A DNA stretch of 6,237 bases, taken from an uncultured Christensenella sp. (GTDB lineage: Bacteria > Bacillota > Clostridia > Christensenellales > UBA3700). Shown in pieces: positions 1-6,145 of this stretch (position 1 is the first letter of the stretch; the number at the start of each line of letters is the position of its first letter). Position numbers and translations under genes: made by a program. Location of the stretch: the NCBI GenBank assembly GCA_910579785.1, contig CAJTVJ010000046.1:1-6237 (forward strand), read 5' to 3'. The notes beneath the pieces were generated by a model. That model was not told the DNA's origin and did no database searches. It was given only the letters and a program-made list of their open reading frames with translations.

Positions 1-1
1 G

Positions 2-2401
2 GTATCCGTTCGTTCGGGCGCAAGAGCGTCGATGCCGGGTATGATGGACACGATACTCAACTTGGGTCTCAACGACGTATCCGTCAAGGGACTTGCAGCA
101 AAGACGGGCAATCCGAGATTTGCATACGACTGCTATCGCAGATTTATACAGATGTTCTCCGACGTCGTTATGGGTACGCCGAAGAGCGAATTTGAAAAAA
201 TAATCGACAAGGTCAAAGAAGAAAAGGGCGTTAAGTCCGACACAGAATTGACTGCTGACGATTTGCAACAGCTTATCAAGCTTTTTAAAGAAGTATATTT
301 CAAACATCAAGGAAAGGAGTTCCCGCAAGATCCAAAGGTACAGCTTATCGAAGCTGTCAAGGCAGTATTCAGAAGCTGGGATAACCCAAGAGCTATCGTA
401 TATCGCCGTATGAACGATATCCCAGGCAGTTGGGGTACGGCTGTCAACGTGCAGTCGATGGTATTCGGCAATATGGGCGAGACGTCAGGCACGGGCGTTG
501 CCTTCACAAGAGACCCTTCGACTGGCGAGAAGAAGCTTTACGGCGAGTATCTCATGAACGCTCAGGGCGAGGACGTCGTTGCAGGTATTCGTACTCCTAT
601 GACGATCGATCACTTGGCGCAGACCAATAAGGCCGTATACGACCAATTCGTTGCGATCGCAGACAAGTTGGAGAAGGCAAACAAGGATATGCAGGATATG
701 GAGTTTACTATCGAAGAAGGCAGACTTTATATGTTGCAGACGCGTAACGGTAAGCGTACCGCAAGAGCTGCTATCAAGATAGCTTGCGACCTCGTGCAAG
801 AGGGTATGATAACCGAGAAAGAAGCTTTGCTCAAAATCGAGCCTAAACAGCTTGACGCATTGTTGCACCCGCAGTTTGAGGCAAAGGCTTTGAAAAAGGC
901 AAATGCTATCGCCACGGGCTTGCCTGCATCTCCCGGCGCGGCTTGCGGTAAGATAAGCTTCACTGCGGAAGAGGCAGTCGAGAGAAGTAATAAGGGCGAA
1001 AAGGTCGTTCTTGTCAGATTGGAGACTTCTCCCGAGGACATCGAGGGTATGTATGCCGCTGAGGGTATTTTGACTGTAAGAGGCGGTATGACGTCGCACG
1101 CTGCCGTCGTTGCAAGAGGCATGGGCGCTTGCTGCGTTGCAGGTTGCGGAGATATAAAGATCGACGAGGAAAAGAGAGTTATTTATGTCGGCGGCAAACA
1201 ATACACCGATCAAGATTATCTTTCTTTGGACGGCTCAACAGGTAAGGTATACGGCGAGCAGATAGCTACCGAAGAGGCTACTATAAGCGGCGACTTCGAG
1301 ACGATAATGAAGTGGGCTGACAAATACAGAGCTTTGAAGGTAAGAACTAATGCCGATTCGCCGAAAGACGCAGAAGTCGCAGTAGGTTTCGGCGCAGAGG
1401 GTATCGGTCTTTGCCGTACTGAGCATATGTTCTTTGCAGAGGACAGAATACCTGCGGTTAGAGAGATGATAGTATCCAAGACCGTTGAAGAGCGCGAAAG
1501 GGCTCTTGCCAAGATTTTGCCAATGCAGAGAGAAGACTTCAAGGGACTTTATAAGGCTATGGCAGGCAGACCTGTCACGATACGTTTCCTTGACCCACCG
1601 CTCCACGAATTCGTTCCGCATAAGGACGAGGAGATCGCAGATCTTGCAAAGACTATGGGCTTGAAATTCGACGATCTTAAAAATACAGTTGACGGTTTGC
1701 ATGAATTCAACCCTATGATGGGTCACAGAGGTTGCCGTTTGGCAGTGACTTATCCCGAGATCGCCGCTATGCAGACTCGTGCGGTAATCGAAGCGGCTTT
1801 GGCTGTGAGAAAGGACGGCATCGAGGTAGTTCCTGAGATAATGATACCGCTTGTTGGCGAGATAAAAGAGTTGAAGTACGTTAAGGACGTGGTAGTCGCT
1901 ACCGCTGAGGAAGTACTTAAAGAGAATAAGGCGACTATGGAATATCACATAGGCACCATGATAGAGATACCGAGAGCTGCTTTGACGGCTGACGAGATAG
2001 CAAAAGAAGCTGAATTCTTCTCATTCGGTACCAACGACTTGACGCAGATGACTTTCGGTTTCTCACGTGATGACGCAGGCAAGTTCCTTGGCGAGTATTA
2101 CGACAAGAAGATTTTTGAATCCGATCCGTTTGCAAGACTCGACCAGACGGGCGTAGGTAAGCTTGTCAAGATAGCTATCGAGGGCGGTAAGACGACAAGA
2201 CCTGACATCAAGTTGGGAATATGCGGCGAGCACGGCGGAGATCCTTCGACGATAGAATTCTGTCACAACGTAGGTTTGACGTACGTATCTTGCTCACCGT
2301 TTAGAGTGCCGATAGCAAGACTTGCGGCTGCGCAGGCAAACATCCTCAATCCAAGAGTAAAACCCGAGCCGATGGCTACGAGATATCTCGAAGAGAACTA
2401 A
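2..2401 (+). CDS. ppdK: Pyruvate,phosphate dikinase, 5'-truncated by window edge
   Basis: This cytosolic enzyme interconverts pyruvate + ATP + Pi with PEP + AMP + PPi. In anaerobes it often runs glycolytically with PPi. The reading frame is open from position 2 (VSVRSGARASMPGMMD), so the ATG at 32 is internal; 799 residues are visible and about 90 N-terminal ones are missing. Domain order is the ATP-grasp domain (its end marked by MLQTRNGKRT at 731-760), the swivelling phosphohistidine domain, and the C-terminal TIM barrel that binds PEP/pyruvate. The catalytic His in GGMTSHAAVVARG is codon 1097-1099; the Thr two residues before it (1091) is the site that PPDK regulatory proteins phosphorylate in plants. 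With C. symbiosum numbering recalled from the literature, Arg561 (1415), Arg617 (1583), Glu745 (1964), Asn768 (2033) and Cys831 (2222, in CGEHGGDP) all align with at most a one-residue shift, so the enzyme should be active. About 15 residues extend past the C. symbiosum C-terminus. No regulatory protein gene is in view. PEP synthase and enzyme I are excluded by the motif set. Confidence 0.98.
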   Translation, partial: VSVRSGARASMPGMMDTILNLGLNDVSVKGLAAKTGNPRFAYDCYRRFIQMFSDVVMGTPKSEFEKIIDKVKEEKGVKSDTELTADDLQQLIKLFKEVYFKHQGKEFPQDPKVQLIEAVKAVFRSWDNPRAIVYRRMNDIPGSWGTAVNVQSMVFGNMGETSGTGVAFTRDPSTGEKKLYGEYLMNAQGEDVVAGIRTPMTIDHLAQTNKAVYDQFVAIADKLEKANKDMQDMEFTIEEGRLYMLQTRNGKRTARAAIKIACDLVQEGMITEKEALLKIEPKQLDALLHPQFEAKALKKANAIATGLPASPGAACGKISFTAEEAVERSNKGEKVVLVRLETSPEDIEGMYAAEGILTVRGGMTSHAAVVARGMGACCVAGCGDIKIDEEKRVIYVGGKQYTDQDYLSLDGSTGKVYGEQIATEEATISGDFETIMKWADKYRALKVRTNADSPKDAEVAVGFGAEGIGLCRTEHMFFAEDRIPAVREMIVSKTVEERERALAKILPMQREDFKGLYKAMAGRPVTIRFLDPPLHEFVPHKDEEIADLAKTMGLKFDDLKNTVDGLHEFNPMMGHRGCRLAVTYPEIAAMQTRAVIEAALAVRKDGIEVVPEIMIPLVGEIKELKYVKDVVVATAEEVLKENKATMEYHIGTMIEIPRAALTADEIAKEAEFFSFGTNDLTQMTFGFSRDDAGKFLGEYYDKKIFESDPFARLDQTGVGKLVKIAIEGGKTTRPDIKLGICGEHGGDPSTIEFCHNVGLTYVSCSPFRVPIARLAAAQANILNPRVKPEPMATRYLEEN

Positions 2402-2420
2402 TATAAAAGTATAAAAACAG

Positions 2421-2452
2421 CGGCATCTGTCACTATGGCAGGTGCCGTTTTT
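2421..2452 (+). terminator. Intrinsic terminator of ppdK
   Basis: It starts 19 bases after the ppdK stop. The nine-base arm CGGCATCTG (2421-2429) pairs with CAGGTGCCG (2439-2447), with one U-G pair. A further T-G closure leaves a loop of about seven bases, and TTTTTAT follows directly. An A-run (2413-2417) lies before the stem, so it may also work weakly on the other strand, but there the T-run is separated from the stem by two or three bases. The main direction is therefore plus. Confidence 0.9.
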
Positions 2453-2872
2453 ATATTTATTCTAAAATTTTAACAAACTATTGAATTACTTTATTATAAT
2501 TATATCAATATCAAATATGGCAAAGTACGTCAATTATAAAGAATCGTCGATATAAAAAATGGTAATGGAAGACAAAGACGTAATAGTCAATGCCAAGCAT
2601 GTCAAAGACGGACGTAGGGATATGTATGACAATCGCTATTGTTTCCGTTGATAATAGTCGATAGCCTGGCAAATAATCACATTGCTTCAACGGAGTATAT
2701 ATCAAAGATATAGCAACGTATATGGAATTAAAGCAATCGGGGCAGCTGCAAAAGATATACGATGGAAGAGAAGAATTTTATAGCTTGGCTAAGAAGTATG
2801 TCGGAAAGGAAGATTTCTAAAACAAAATCATCGTTATAATTCGACGTAAGTAAAGAAATTATTTAAATGCAG
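2453..2872. other. Intergenic gap between two convergent terminators, no confident gene
   Basis: About 420 bases without a supported gene. The left part (2461-2515) is A/T-rich. It contains TATAAT at 2495-2500 and TTGAAT at 2481-2486, but they are only 8 bases apart, so this is not a good promoter. From about 2517 to 2820 the composition becomes more like the neighbouring genes and short open stretches appear on the plus strand. In the frame starting at ATG 2517, stop codons fall at 2553 and at three consecutive codons near 2649-2657. A different frame is open from 2677 to 2820. A minus-strand open frame at 2511-2705 has no ribosome binding site I can see, and its product is mostly hydrophobic/aromatic residues without a recognisable pattern. 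I recognise no riboswitch, tRNA or other RNA gene here. Confidence 0.6.
2677..2820 (+). pseudogene. Possible 3' remnant of a decayed gene (unrecognised)
   Basis: The frame is open from just after a stop at 2674 to the TAA ending at 2820. Its last 33 codons (ATG at 2722) read MELKQSGQLQKIYDG and then a Lys/Glu-rich, helix-like segment ending KKYVGKEDF. The amino acid mix and codon choice (GAA, AAG, GGA, TTG) resemble a genuine C-terminus more than random A/T-rich DNA. Upstream, in another frame, lies a second protein-like stretch (2559-2648, MVMEDKDVIVNAKHVKDG...), which is then closed by three stops in a row. I see no Shine-Dalgarno before ATG 2722. I do not recognise the family. It could be the tail of a gene broken by frameshift and deletion, a very small real gene, or chance. 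The boundaries are those of the open frame only. Confidence 0.2.
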
Positions 2873-2874
2873 AA

Positions 2875-2906
2875 AAAATCACCGCCCTATATAGGACGGT
2901 GATTTT
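2875..2906 (-). terminator. Intrinsic terminator of the MMPL-family gene
   Basis: The arms AAAATCACCG (2875-2884) and CGGTGATTTT (2897-2906) are perfectly complementary. Between them C2885/A2896 face each other, then CCT/AGG closes an ATAT loop. Read as minus-strand RNA the C/A position becomes a G-U wobble, so the stem is unbroken, and the transcript continues into a U-run from the A-tract at 2873-2878. Read as plus-strand RNA the same position is a C-A mismatch. The stem lies 13 bases beyond the stop of the minus-strand gene, so that gene is its main client. It may also stop plus-strand read-through less efficiently. Confidence 0.9.
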
Positions 2907-2918
2907 CTATCGTTCAGC

Positions 2919-5732
2919 TTATTCTTCTTTCGTCTCGGTTTGATCTTCGACGGTTTCGACGTTGTCGGCATTATCTGCTGTTATTTCGTCATTTGCTACG
3001 ACGTCTTCTGTCGTTATATCGCTGCAATCGCTTTCATTTGTTACTTTTTCCTCGATATAGTAACTTTCGTCATAGTGATCTTCGTCTTTAACCTCTATTT
3101 CAGCAAGCAAAGTGCCGTCTTGGTTGTAATAATTTGGATTATACATCAATCTGCCTTTGTCGGGGTCGCCTTTGCCGCGCTTTATGCTCCAAGCTCTCTT
3201 TACTCTTTCGTCAAGCGAGAGGATAGCAGGGAGGAGTGTGAATACAAAGACGTAGCTCATAGACGTACCGATAGCAAGCAGTCTTGTGATTTGTCCGACT
3301 ATCATATTTGTAGTTATCAAATGTACTAACGCGCATACGCCTATAAGAATCAATGCGGACGTTGTTACTCCGGCAGCCGCGCGGTTGATAGCATTCTTGA
3401 CAGCCTGCACGCTCTTGACTCCCGATTTCTTTTCTTCAAGGTATTTTGTTGTCAGCATGATAGCATAGTCGACGGTCGCTCCGAGTTCAATAGCCGTAAC
3501 TATGAGATAAGCAACGAAGTTGATCGTATGTCCCGGATTGATAAGCGACGTAAAGAATACGAAGGACAGGTTTATCCATATGCCCGATTCTATGACCAGC
3601 ATCAATATCAACGACAGCTTGAAGTTTTTAAAGGTGAAGAGCAGTATCAACAATACGATAGCCGCTGACAGCAAGGTCACAAGCAAGAAGTCGTTTGGCG
3701 TTACCTTTGCCAAATCGTAAGAGCCTTGCGCCAAGCCTGTCGTATAGATGTCGTAGCTTGTCGAGCTGTCCATAAGGATATCTTTAAACTCTTCAACGGC
3801 GATTTTATATTCTTGTGAATTTTCACCGTATTGCTGCTTTGCCTCAATGACTTTGAGATAAGGCTCGTCGGCATTGTTTTTGTCATAGTTCTCAAAAGTC
3901 GACATTGCAGCATACTTGATTTCTTTCAATGCTCTATATGAATATTCCGTCTCGATTCTGTTGGTCACCTTGCCTTCGTCATTGGTATTGTTGAGAATGA
4001 CGGTGTAGAGCATATATTGTTCTTTATTAGGATCGTTTGCGTTTGCTATAAAGCTGTTGTGCAACATACCGTATACGGTAGTTTTAAGCGTAGGCGACAG
4101 GTTTTCAATTATGTTAAAGTTTTCCTTAGACAGCACCGTCGTCAAAGAAAATACCTCAGTGACGTTGGCAAGTACGTCGTTGCCGTCTTTATCGCGCACG
4201 GTTATCGCCTTTCCGTTTTCGTCATATTTTATATTGCCGTCTTCGTCAAGTTCATATCCGATACGTTTTAATTTTTCTACAAACGCATAGTGTTGGTCAA
4301 TGGTGTCTTTTCCTTCATATGGCACAAGCACGATGACTTGATTGTTTATCAGTCCCGTCATCGACTCAGGCAAATTTGGATTAGGATTGTCGACTGACGT
4401 CGCAACGTACGAGAGCGGCACTTTGAGTTGGAAGAATGCGCAAGGCAGTGCAAGTCCCAATACCAGCACTATTACAAGTATTGCAACGGCAGGGTGGGTG
4501 ATACCTTTTGATACGAATTTCAACTTTGGAGCAAATATCCATTTGTGTTTTGTCTTTTTGATGCCTTTGCTCAGCATGAGTATCAAAATAGGTTGCAGGA
4601 AAATTGTTGAGAGCAAAGAGAGTATGACGCCTTTTGCGAGTACAAAGCCAAGGTCGTAACCTATTCCATAATCCATAAAGAAGAGCGCAAGGAAGCCTCC
4701 GACCGTAGTCAGCATACTTGCCGAAATTGCAGAAATCGTCTTTGGCAAAGCTGCGGTCAATGCGTCCTTCGGTCTAGGATGCAATTTTAATTCTTCATAA
4801 TACGTGTGCATCAGGAATATGGAGTAGTCCATTGCAATCGCCAACTGCAATATTATCGCGCAAGACGAGGTTATGGAGGATATTCTGCCCACAGGGTTGC
4901 CTGCAATGATGTTGGTACCCATATTGAGAAGTATGGATATACCCAGCGTAGCCAGGAATATAAATGGCTCTAAATAACTTTGTGTAGTCAACAAGAGTAT
5001 TATCAGGCATACGCCAACTGCCACAATTACAAATTTTGGCATATCGCCGAGCGAAGACTTCAAGATATTGCGGGCATTTTGAGCAGTGCCGCCGATATAA
5101 TACCAATCTTCGGGGGTGTCGGGGCCTATGCCGTCGCCTTTTTTGATATGCATTTTTATTTGAGGATTGGCTCTTAGCATATTATCTATGACGTCCAAAG
5201 CCTTAATTGTCTCATCGTCACCGCCGGCAGTTTTAAAATACAGTGAAATTATATACGTCTCAACGACGCGCGTCTTTTCAACGGTCTCTATTGTGCCGTC
5301 TTTATTCTTGACAGTAGTCTTGTAAGTTTCGGTAGAAGTCTTTACAAATTTTTCTTTTGCCTTTGCAATAGCTTCCTCAGAGTCCAACCCATAGCTGTTG
5401 AGCAAACTCAAATTGTCAAACGTGCCCACCCAAATAGGATCTTTTGCCAGATATGGACCTACGCTCAGATTTCCTCTGATTGAACTCACCATCAAGCTCA
5501 CGTCTGATTTTGTCGCATAGGAAATTGCGATATTACAGTCTCCGATAATAGAATATTCGCTTTCTAGTATCTTTTTTGAAACAATGGTGTCGCTATCCTT
5601 GTTCAGATATACTATCAAGTCACTTTCTTTCTCAACAAAGATAAGACCAATGACAGAAAGCACCATAAAAACCACAAAAATTATGATAATTGCCTTTCTA
5701 TGACCCATTATCCAATTTGCCAATTTGTGCAT
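2919..5732 (-). CDS. MMPL/RND-family transporter, 12 TM segments
   Basis: A predicted proton-driven exporter of 937 residues in the cytoplasmic membrane. The layout is the duplicated RND plan: TM1 (~14-33), a large extracellular domain (~34-230), TM2-6 (~232-388), TM7 (~411-432), a second extracellular domain (~433-680), then TM8-12 (~681-840). The Asp-Tyr pair of the proton relay is kept in both halves: AMDYSIFL (Asp302-Tyr303, TM4) and ATVDYAIML (Asp755-Tyr756, TM10), matching the paired D-Y of MmpL proteins, so the pump should be functional. Family substrates are lipids, peptides or drugs; nothing here tells which. Oddities are a DxDGN-like run at 495-519 in the second extracellular domain and a 95-residue cytoplasmic tail, of which the last 57 residues carry 22 acidic and 3 Lys residues. 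Start choice: AGGAG seven bases before ATG 5732. The longer frame to 5759 has no ribosome binding site and begins at the predicted transcript start. The gene is monocistronic, with its own promoter and terminator. A patched-like or SecDF protein is less likely, given size and motifs. Confidence 0.92.
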   Translation of the reverse strand: MHKLANWIMGHRKAIIIIFVVFMVLSVIGLIFVEKESDLIVYLNKDSDTIVSKKILESEYSIIGDCNIAISYATKSDVSLMVSSIRGNLSVGPYLAKDPIWVGTFDNLSLLNSYGLDSEEAIAKAKEKFVKTSTETYKTTVKNKDGTIETVEKTRVVETYIISLYFKTAGGDDETIKALDVIDNMLRANPQIKMHIKKGDGIGPDTPEDWYYIGGTAQNARNILKSSLGDMPKFVIVAVGVCLIILLLTTQSYLEPFIFLATLGISILLNMGTNIIAGNPVGRISSITSSCAIILQLAIAMDYSIFLMHTYYEELKLHPRPKDALTAALPKTISAISASMLTTVGGFLALFFMDYGIGYDLGFVLAKGVILSLLSTIFLQPILILMLSKGIKKTKHKWIFAPKLKFVSKGITHPAVAILVIVLVLGLALPCAFFQLKVPLSYVATSVDNPNPNLPESMTGLINNQVIVLVPYEGKDTIDQHYAFVEKLKRIGYELDEDGNIKYDENGKAITVRDKDGNDVLANVTEVFSLTTVLSKENFNIIENLSPTLKTTVYGMLHNSFIANANDPNKEQYMLYTVILNNTNDEGKVTNRIETEYSYRALKEIKYAAMSTFENYDKNNADEPYLKVIEAKQQYGENSQEYKIAVEEFKDILMDSSTSYDIYTTGLAQGSYDLAKVTPNDFLLVTLLSAAIVLLILLFTFKNFKLSLILMLVIESGIWINLSFVFFTSLINPGHTINFVAYLIVTAIELGATVDYAIMLTTKYLEEKKSGVKSVQAVKNAINRAAAGVTTSALILIGVCALVHLITTNMIVGQITRLLAIGTSMSYVFVFTLLPAILSLDERVKRAWSIKRGKGDPDKGRLMYNPNYYNQDGTLLAEIEVKDEDHYDESYYIEEKVTNESDCSDITTEDVVANDEITADNADNVETVEDQTETKEE

Positions 5733-5739
5733 TGCCGTA

Positions 5740-5744
5740 CTCCT
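5740..5744 (-). promoter_or_regulatory. Ribosome binding site that fixes the exporter start
   Basis: Minus-strand AGGAG lies seven bases (TACGGCA) before the ATG at 5732, an ideal spacing. No comparable purine-rich stretch precedes the alternative ATG at 5759, whose upstream sequence is only A and T with single Gs. This decides for the 937-residue product starting MHKLANWIMGHRK, which also matches the usual short cationic N-terminus before TM1 in this family. Confidence 0.88.
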
Positions 5745-5763
5745 AAAATATTTAATCAATATA

Positions 5764-5792
5764 AATATAACAAAAAATCAAACATTTTTCAA
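5764..5792 (-). promoter_or_regulatory. Sigma-A type promoter with extended -10 for the exporter gene
   Basis: On the minus strand, TTGAAA (5792-5787) is followed by a 17-base spacer and TATATT (5769-5764). A TG one base upstream of the -10 box (TGT at 5772-5770) makes an extended -10. Five of six bases match consensus in each box. Transcription would begin near 5757, giving a leader of about 25 bases that contains the AGGAG. The longer open frame's ATG at 5759 would then sit at or before the start of the transcript. Confidence 0.75.
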
Positions 5793-5818
5793 TAATTTTC
5801 GAGGTTATATTTTTCAAT
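5784..5818. repeat. 10-bp direct repeat at the exporter promoter, possible operator
   Basis: ATTTTTCAAT occurs exactly at 5784-5793 and again at 5809-5818, a centre spacing of 25 bp. The first copy overlaps the -35 box and the second lies upstream of it. This could be a pair of regulator sites or a second -35-like element. In DNA this A/T-rich a 10-base repeat can also arise by chance. No regulator gene is in the window. Confidence 0.25.
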
Positions 5819-5995
5819 ATAATAGACAAAAAGTCTGACAAGTGTTGGATTTTTAATTTGTTTAATATTTCTGTATAAAAAATGTTCTCTTATATCCATT
5901 ATTAGATATGAATTTTGTTGTGTTTTTAGTGATAACTTATGTAAAATCAAGTGGCAGCTATATAACTCGAAGAGACGATTATATCTTATATTCAT
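5789..5995 (-). CDS. Doubtful small ORF, unrecognised
   Basis: From ATG 5995 the frame encodes 68 residues beginning MNIRYNRLFELYSCHL and ending with a basic/aromatic helix-like stretch (IKNPTLVRLFVYYIEKYNLENY). The open frame reaches 6019, but those first eight codons fall inside the repeat unit that starts at 5998, so they are unlikely to be native coding sequence. There is no good Shine-Dalgarno: the nearest GGAG is about 13 bases upstream of the ATG and inside the repeat. The stop overlaps the -35 box of the exporter promoter. It could be a small gene cotranscribed toward the exporter, the remnant of a longer gene cut by the repeats, or chance in A/T-rich DNA. I recognise no family. Confidence 0.2.
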   Translation of the reverse strand: MNIRYNRLFELYSCHLILHKLSLKTQQNSYLIMDIREHFLYRNIKQIKNPTLVRLFVYYIEKYNLENY

Positions 5996-5997
5996 AA

Positions 5998-6037
5998 GGA
6001 TGAGATTTCTCCATTCCACTGCGTTACAGTCGTAAGG
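5998..6037 (+). repeat. Intergenic repeat unit, copy 1 (degenerate)
   Basis: It begins GGATGAGATTTCTCC (5998-6012), identical over 15 bases to copy 2 at 6104-6118. It then diverges while keeping CC, TGC and GTCG in register, ending before CGTAAGGAGC. Units of the form GAGATTTCTCC...TCGGTCGAAATGAC are, from memory, widely scattered between genes in many Clostridia and other bacteria; that resemblance was not tested by search. It is non-coding as far as can be seen. Confidence 0.6.
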
Positions 6038-6069
6038 AGCGAAGCTTGGTTGATTGTAAGCCTATATCG

Positions 6070-6094
6070 GTCACCTCGACCACAGTGGAGAGGT
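6070..6094 (-). repeat. Intergenic repeat unit, inverted short copy
   Basis: GTCACCTCGACCACAGTG (6070-6087) matches the reverse complement of the end of copy 2 (6128-6145) at 14 of 18 positions. GGAGAGGT (6087-6094) matches the reverse complement of its start (6111-6118) with two transitions. It therefore looks like the same unit in the opposite orientation, lacking the roughly nine-base middle (6119-6127). Confidence 0.55.
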
Positions 6095-6103
6095 AGAATA
6101 AGC

Positions 6104-6145
6104 GGATGAGATTTCTCCGCTCCGTTGCACTTCGGTCGAAATGAC
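6104..6145 (+). repeat. Intergenic repeat unit, copy 2 (most complete)
   Basis: This copy runs from GGATGAGATTTCTCC to TCGGTCGAAATGAC and appears closest to a consensus. Together with the inverted copy at 6070-6094 it can fold into a long hairpin. The inner stem is 6087-6094 with 6111-6118 (8 pairs, two of them G-U). The outer stem is 6070-6087 with 6128-6145 (14 of 18 pairs on the plus strand, 16 of 18 counting G-U on the minus strand). This structure is typical of non-autonomous palindromic repeats (REP/MITE-like) rather than of a gene. Confidence 0.6.

Noticed and set aside
485..1213. Long minus-strand open frame (242 codons) opposite ppdK
   Set aside because: It lies wholly inside the conserved ppdK coding frame. 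The product is Ser/Leu/Cys-rich with no recognisable domain, as expected from the antisense of a biased codon set.
1235..1948. Minus-strand open frame (237 codons) opposite ppdK
   Set aside because: Antisense shadow of the conserved TIM-barrel domain of ppdK. I see no ribosome binding site or family features.
2481..2500. Promoter-like TTGAAT and TATAAT boxes after the ppdK terminator
   Set aside because: The spacing is only 8 bases. No alternative -35 gives better than 19-base spacing, and no supported gene follows.
2511..2705. Minus-strand 64-codon open frame in the intergenic gap
   Set aside because: No Shine-Dalgarno was found. The product is rich in Tyr/Phe/Ile/His without pattern, and the plus strand of the same region looks more protein-like. 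It also lies beyond the exporter's terminator.
2940..3329. Plus-strand 129-codon open frame at the 3' end of the exporter gene
   Set aside because: Antisense to the acidic tail and TM12 of the exporter. The hydrophobic appearance comes from reverse-complementing GAA/GAC codons (TTC/GTC).
4342..4659. Plus-strand 105-codon open frame inside the exporter gene
   Set aside because: Antisense shadow across TM6-TM7 and the start of the second extracellular domain. It has no independent start signal.
5732..5759. Nine-residue N-terminal extension of the exporter (MIKYFRSTA)
   Set aside because: It has no ribosome binding site and coincides with the predicted transcript start. The AGGAG-preceded ATG at 5732 is preferred.
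5998..6145. CRISPR array or tRNA gene suggested by short repeats and hairpins near the right edge
   Set aside because: The units alternate in orientation, differ in length and have no regular spacers. No tRNA cloverleaf with anticodon stem, T-loop and CCA-end could be drawn.
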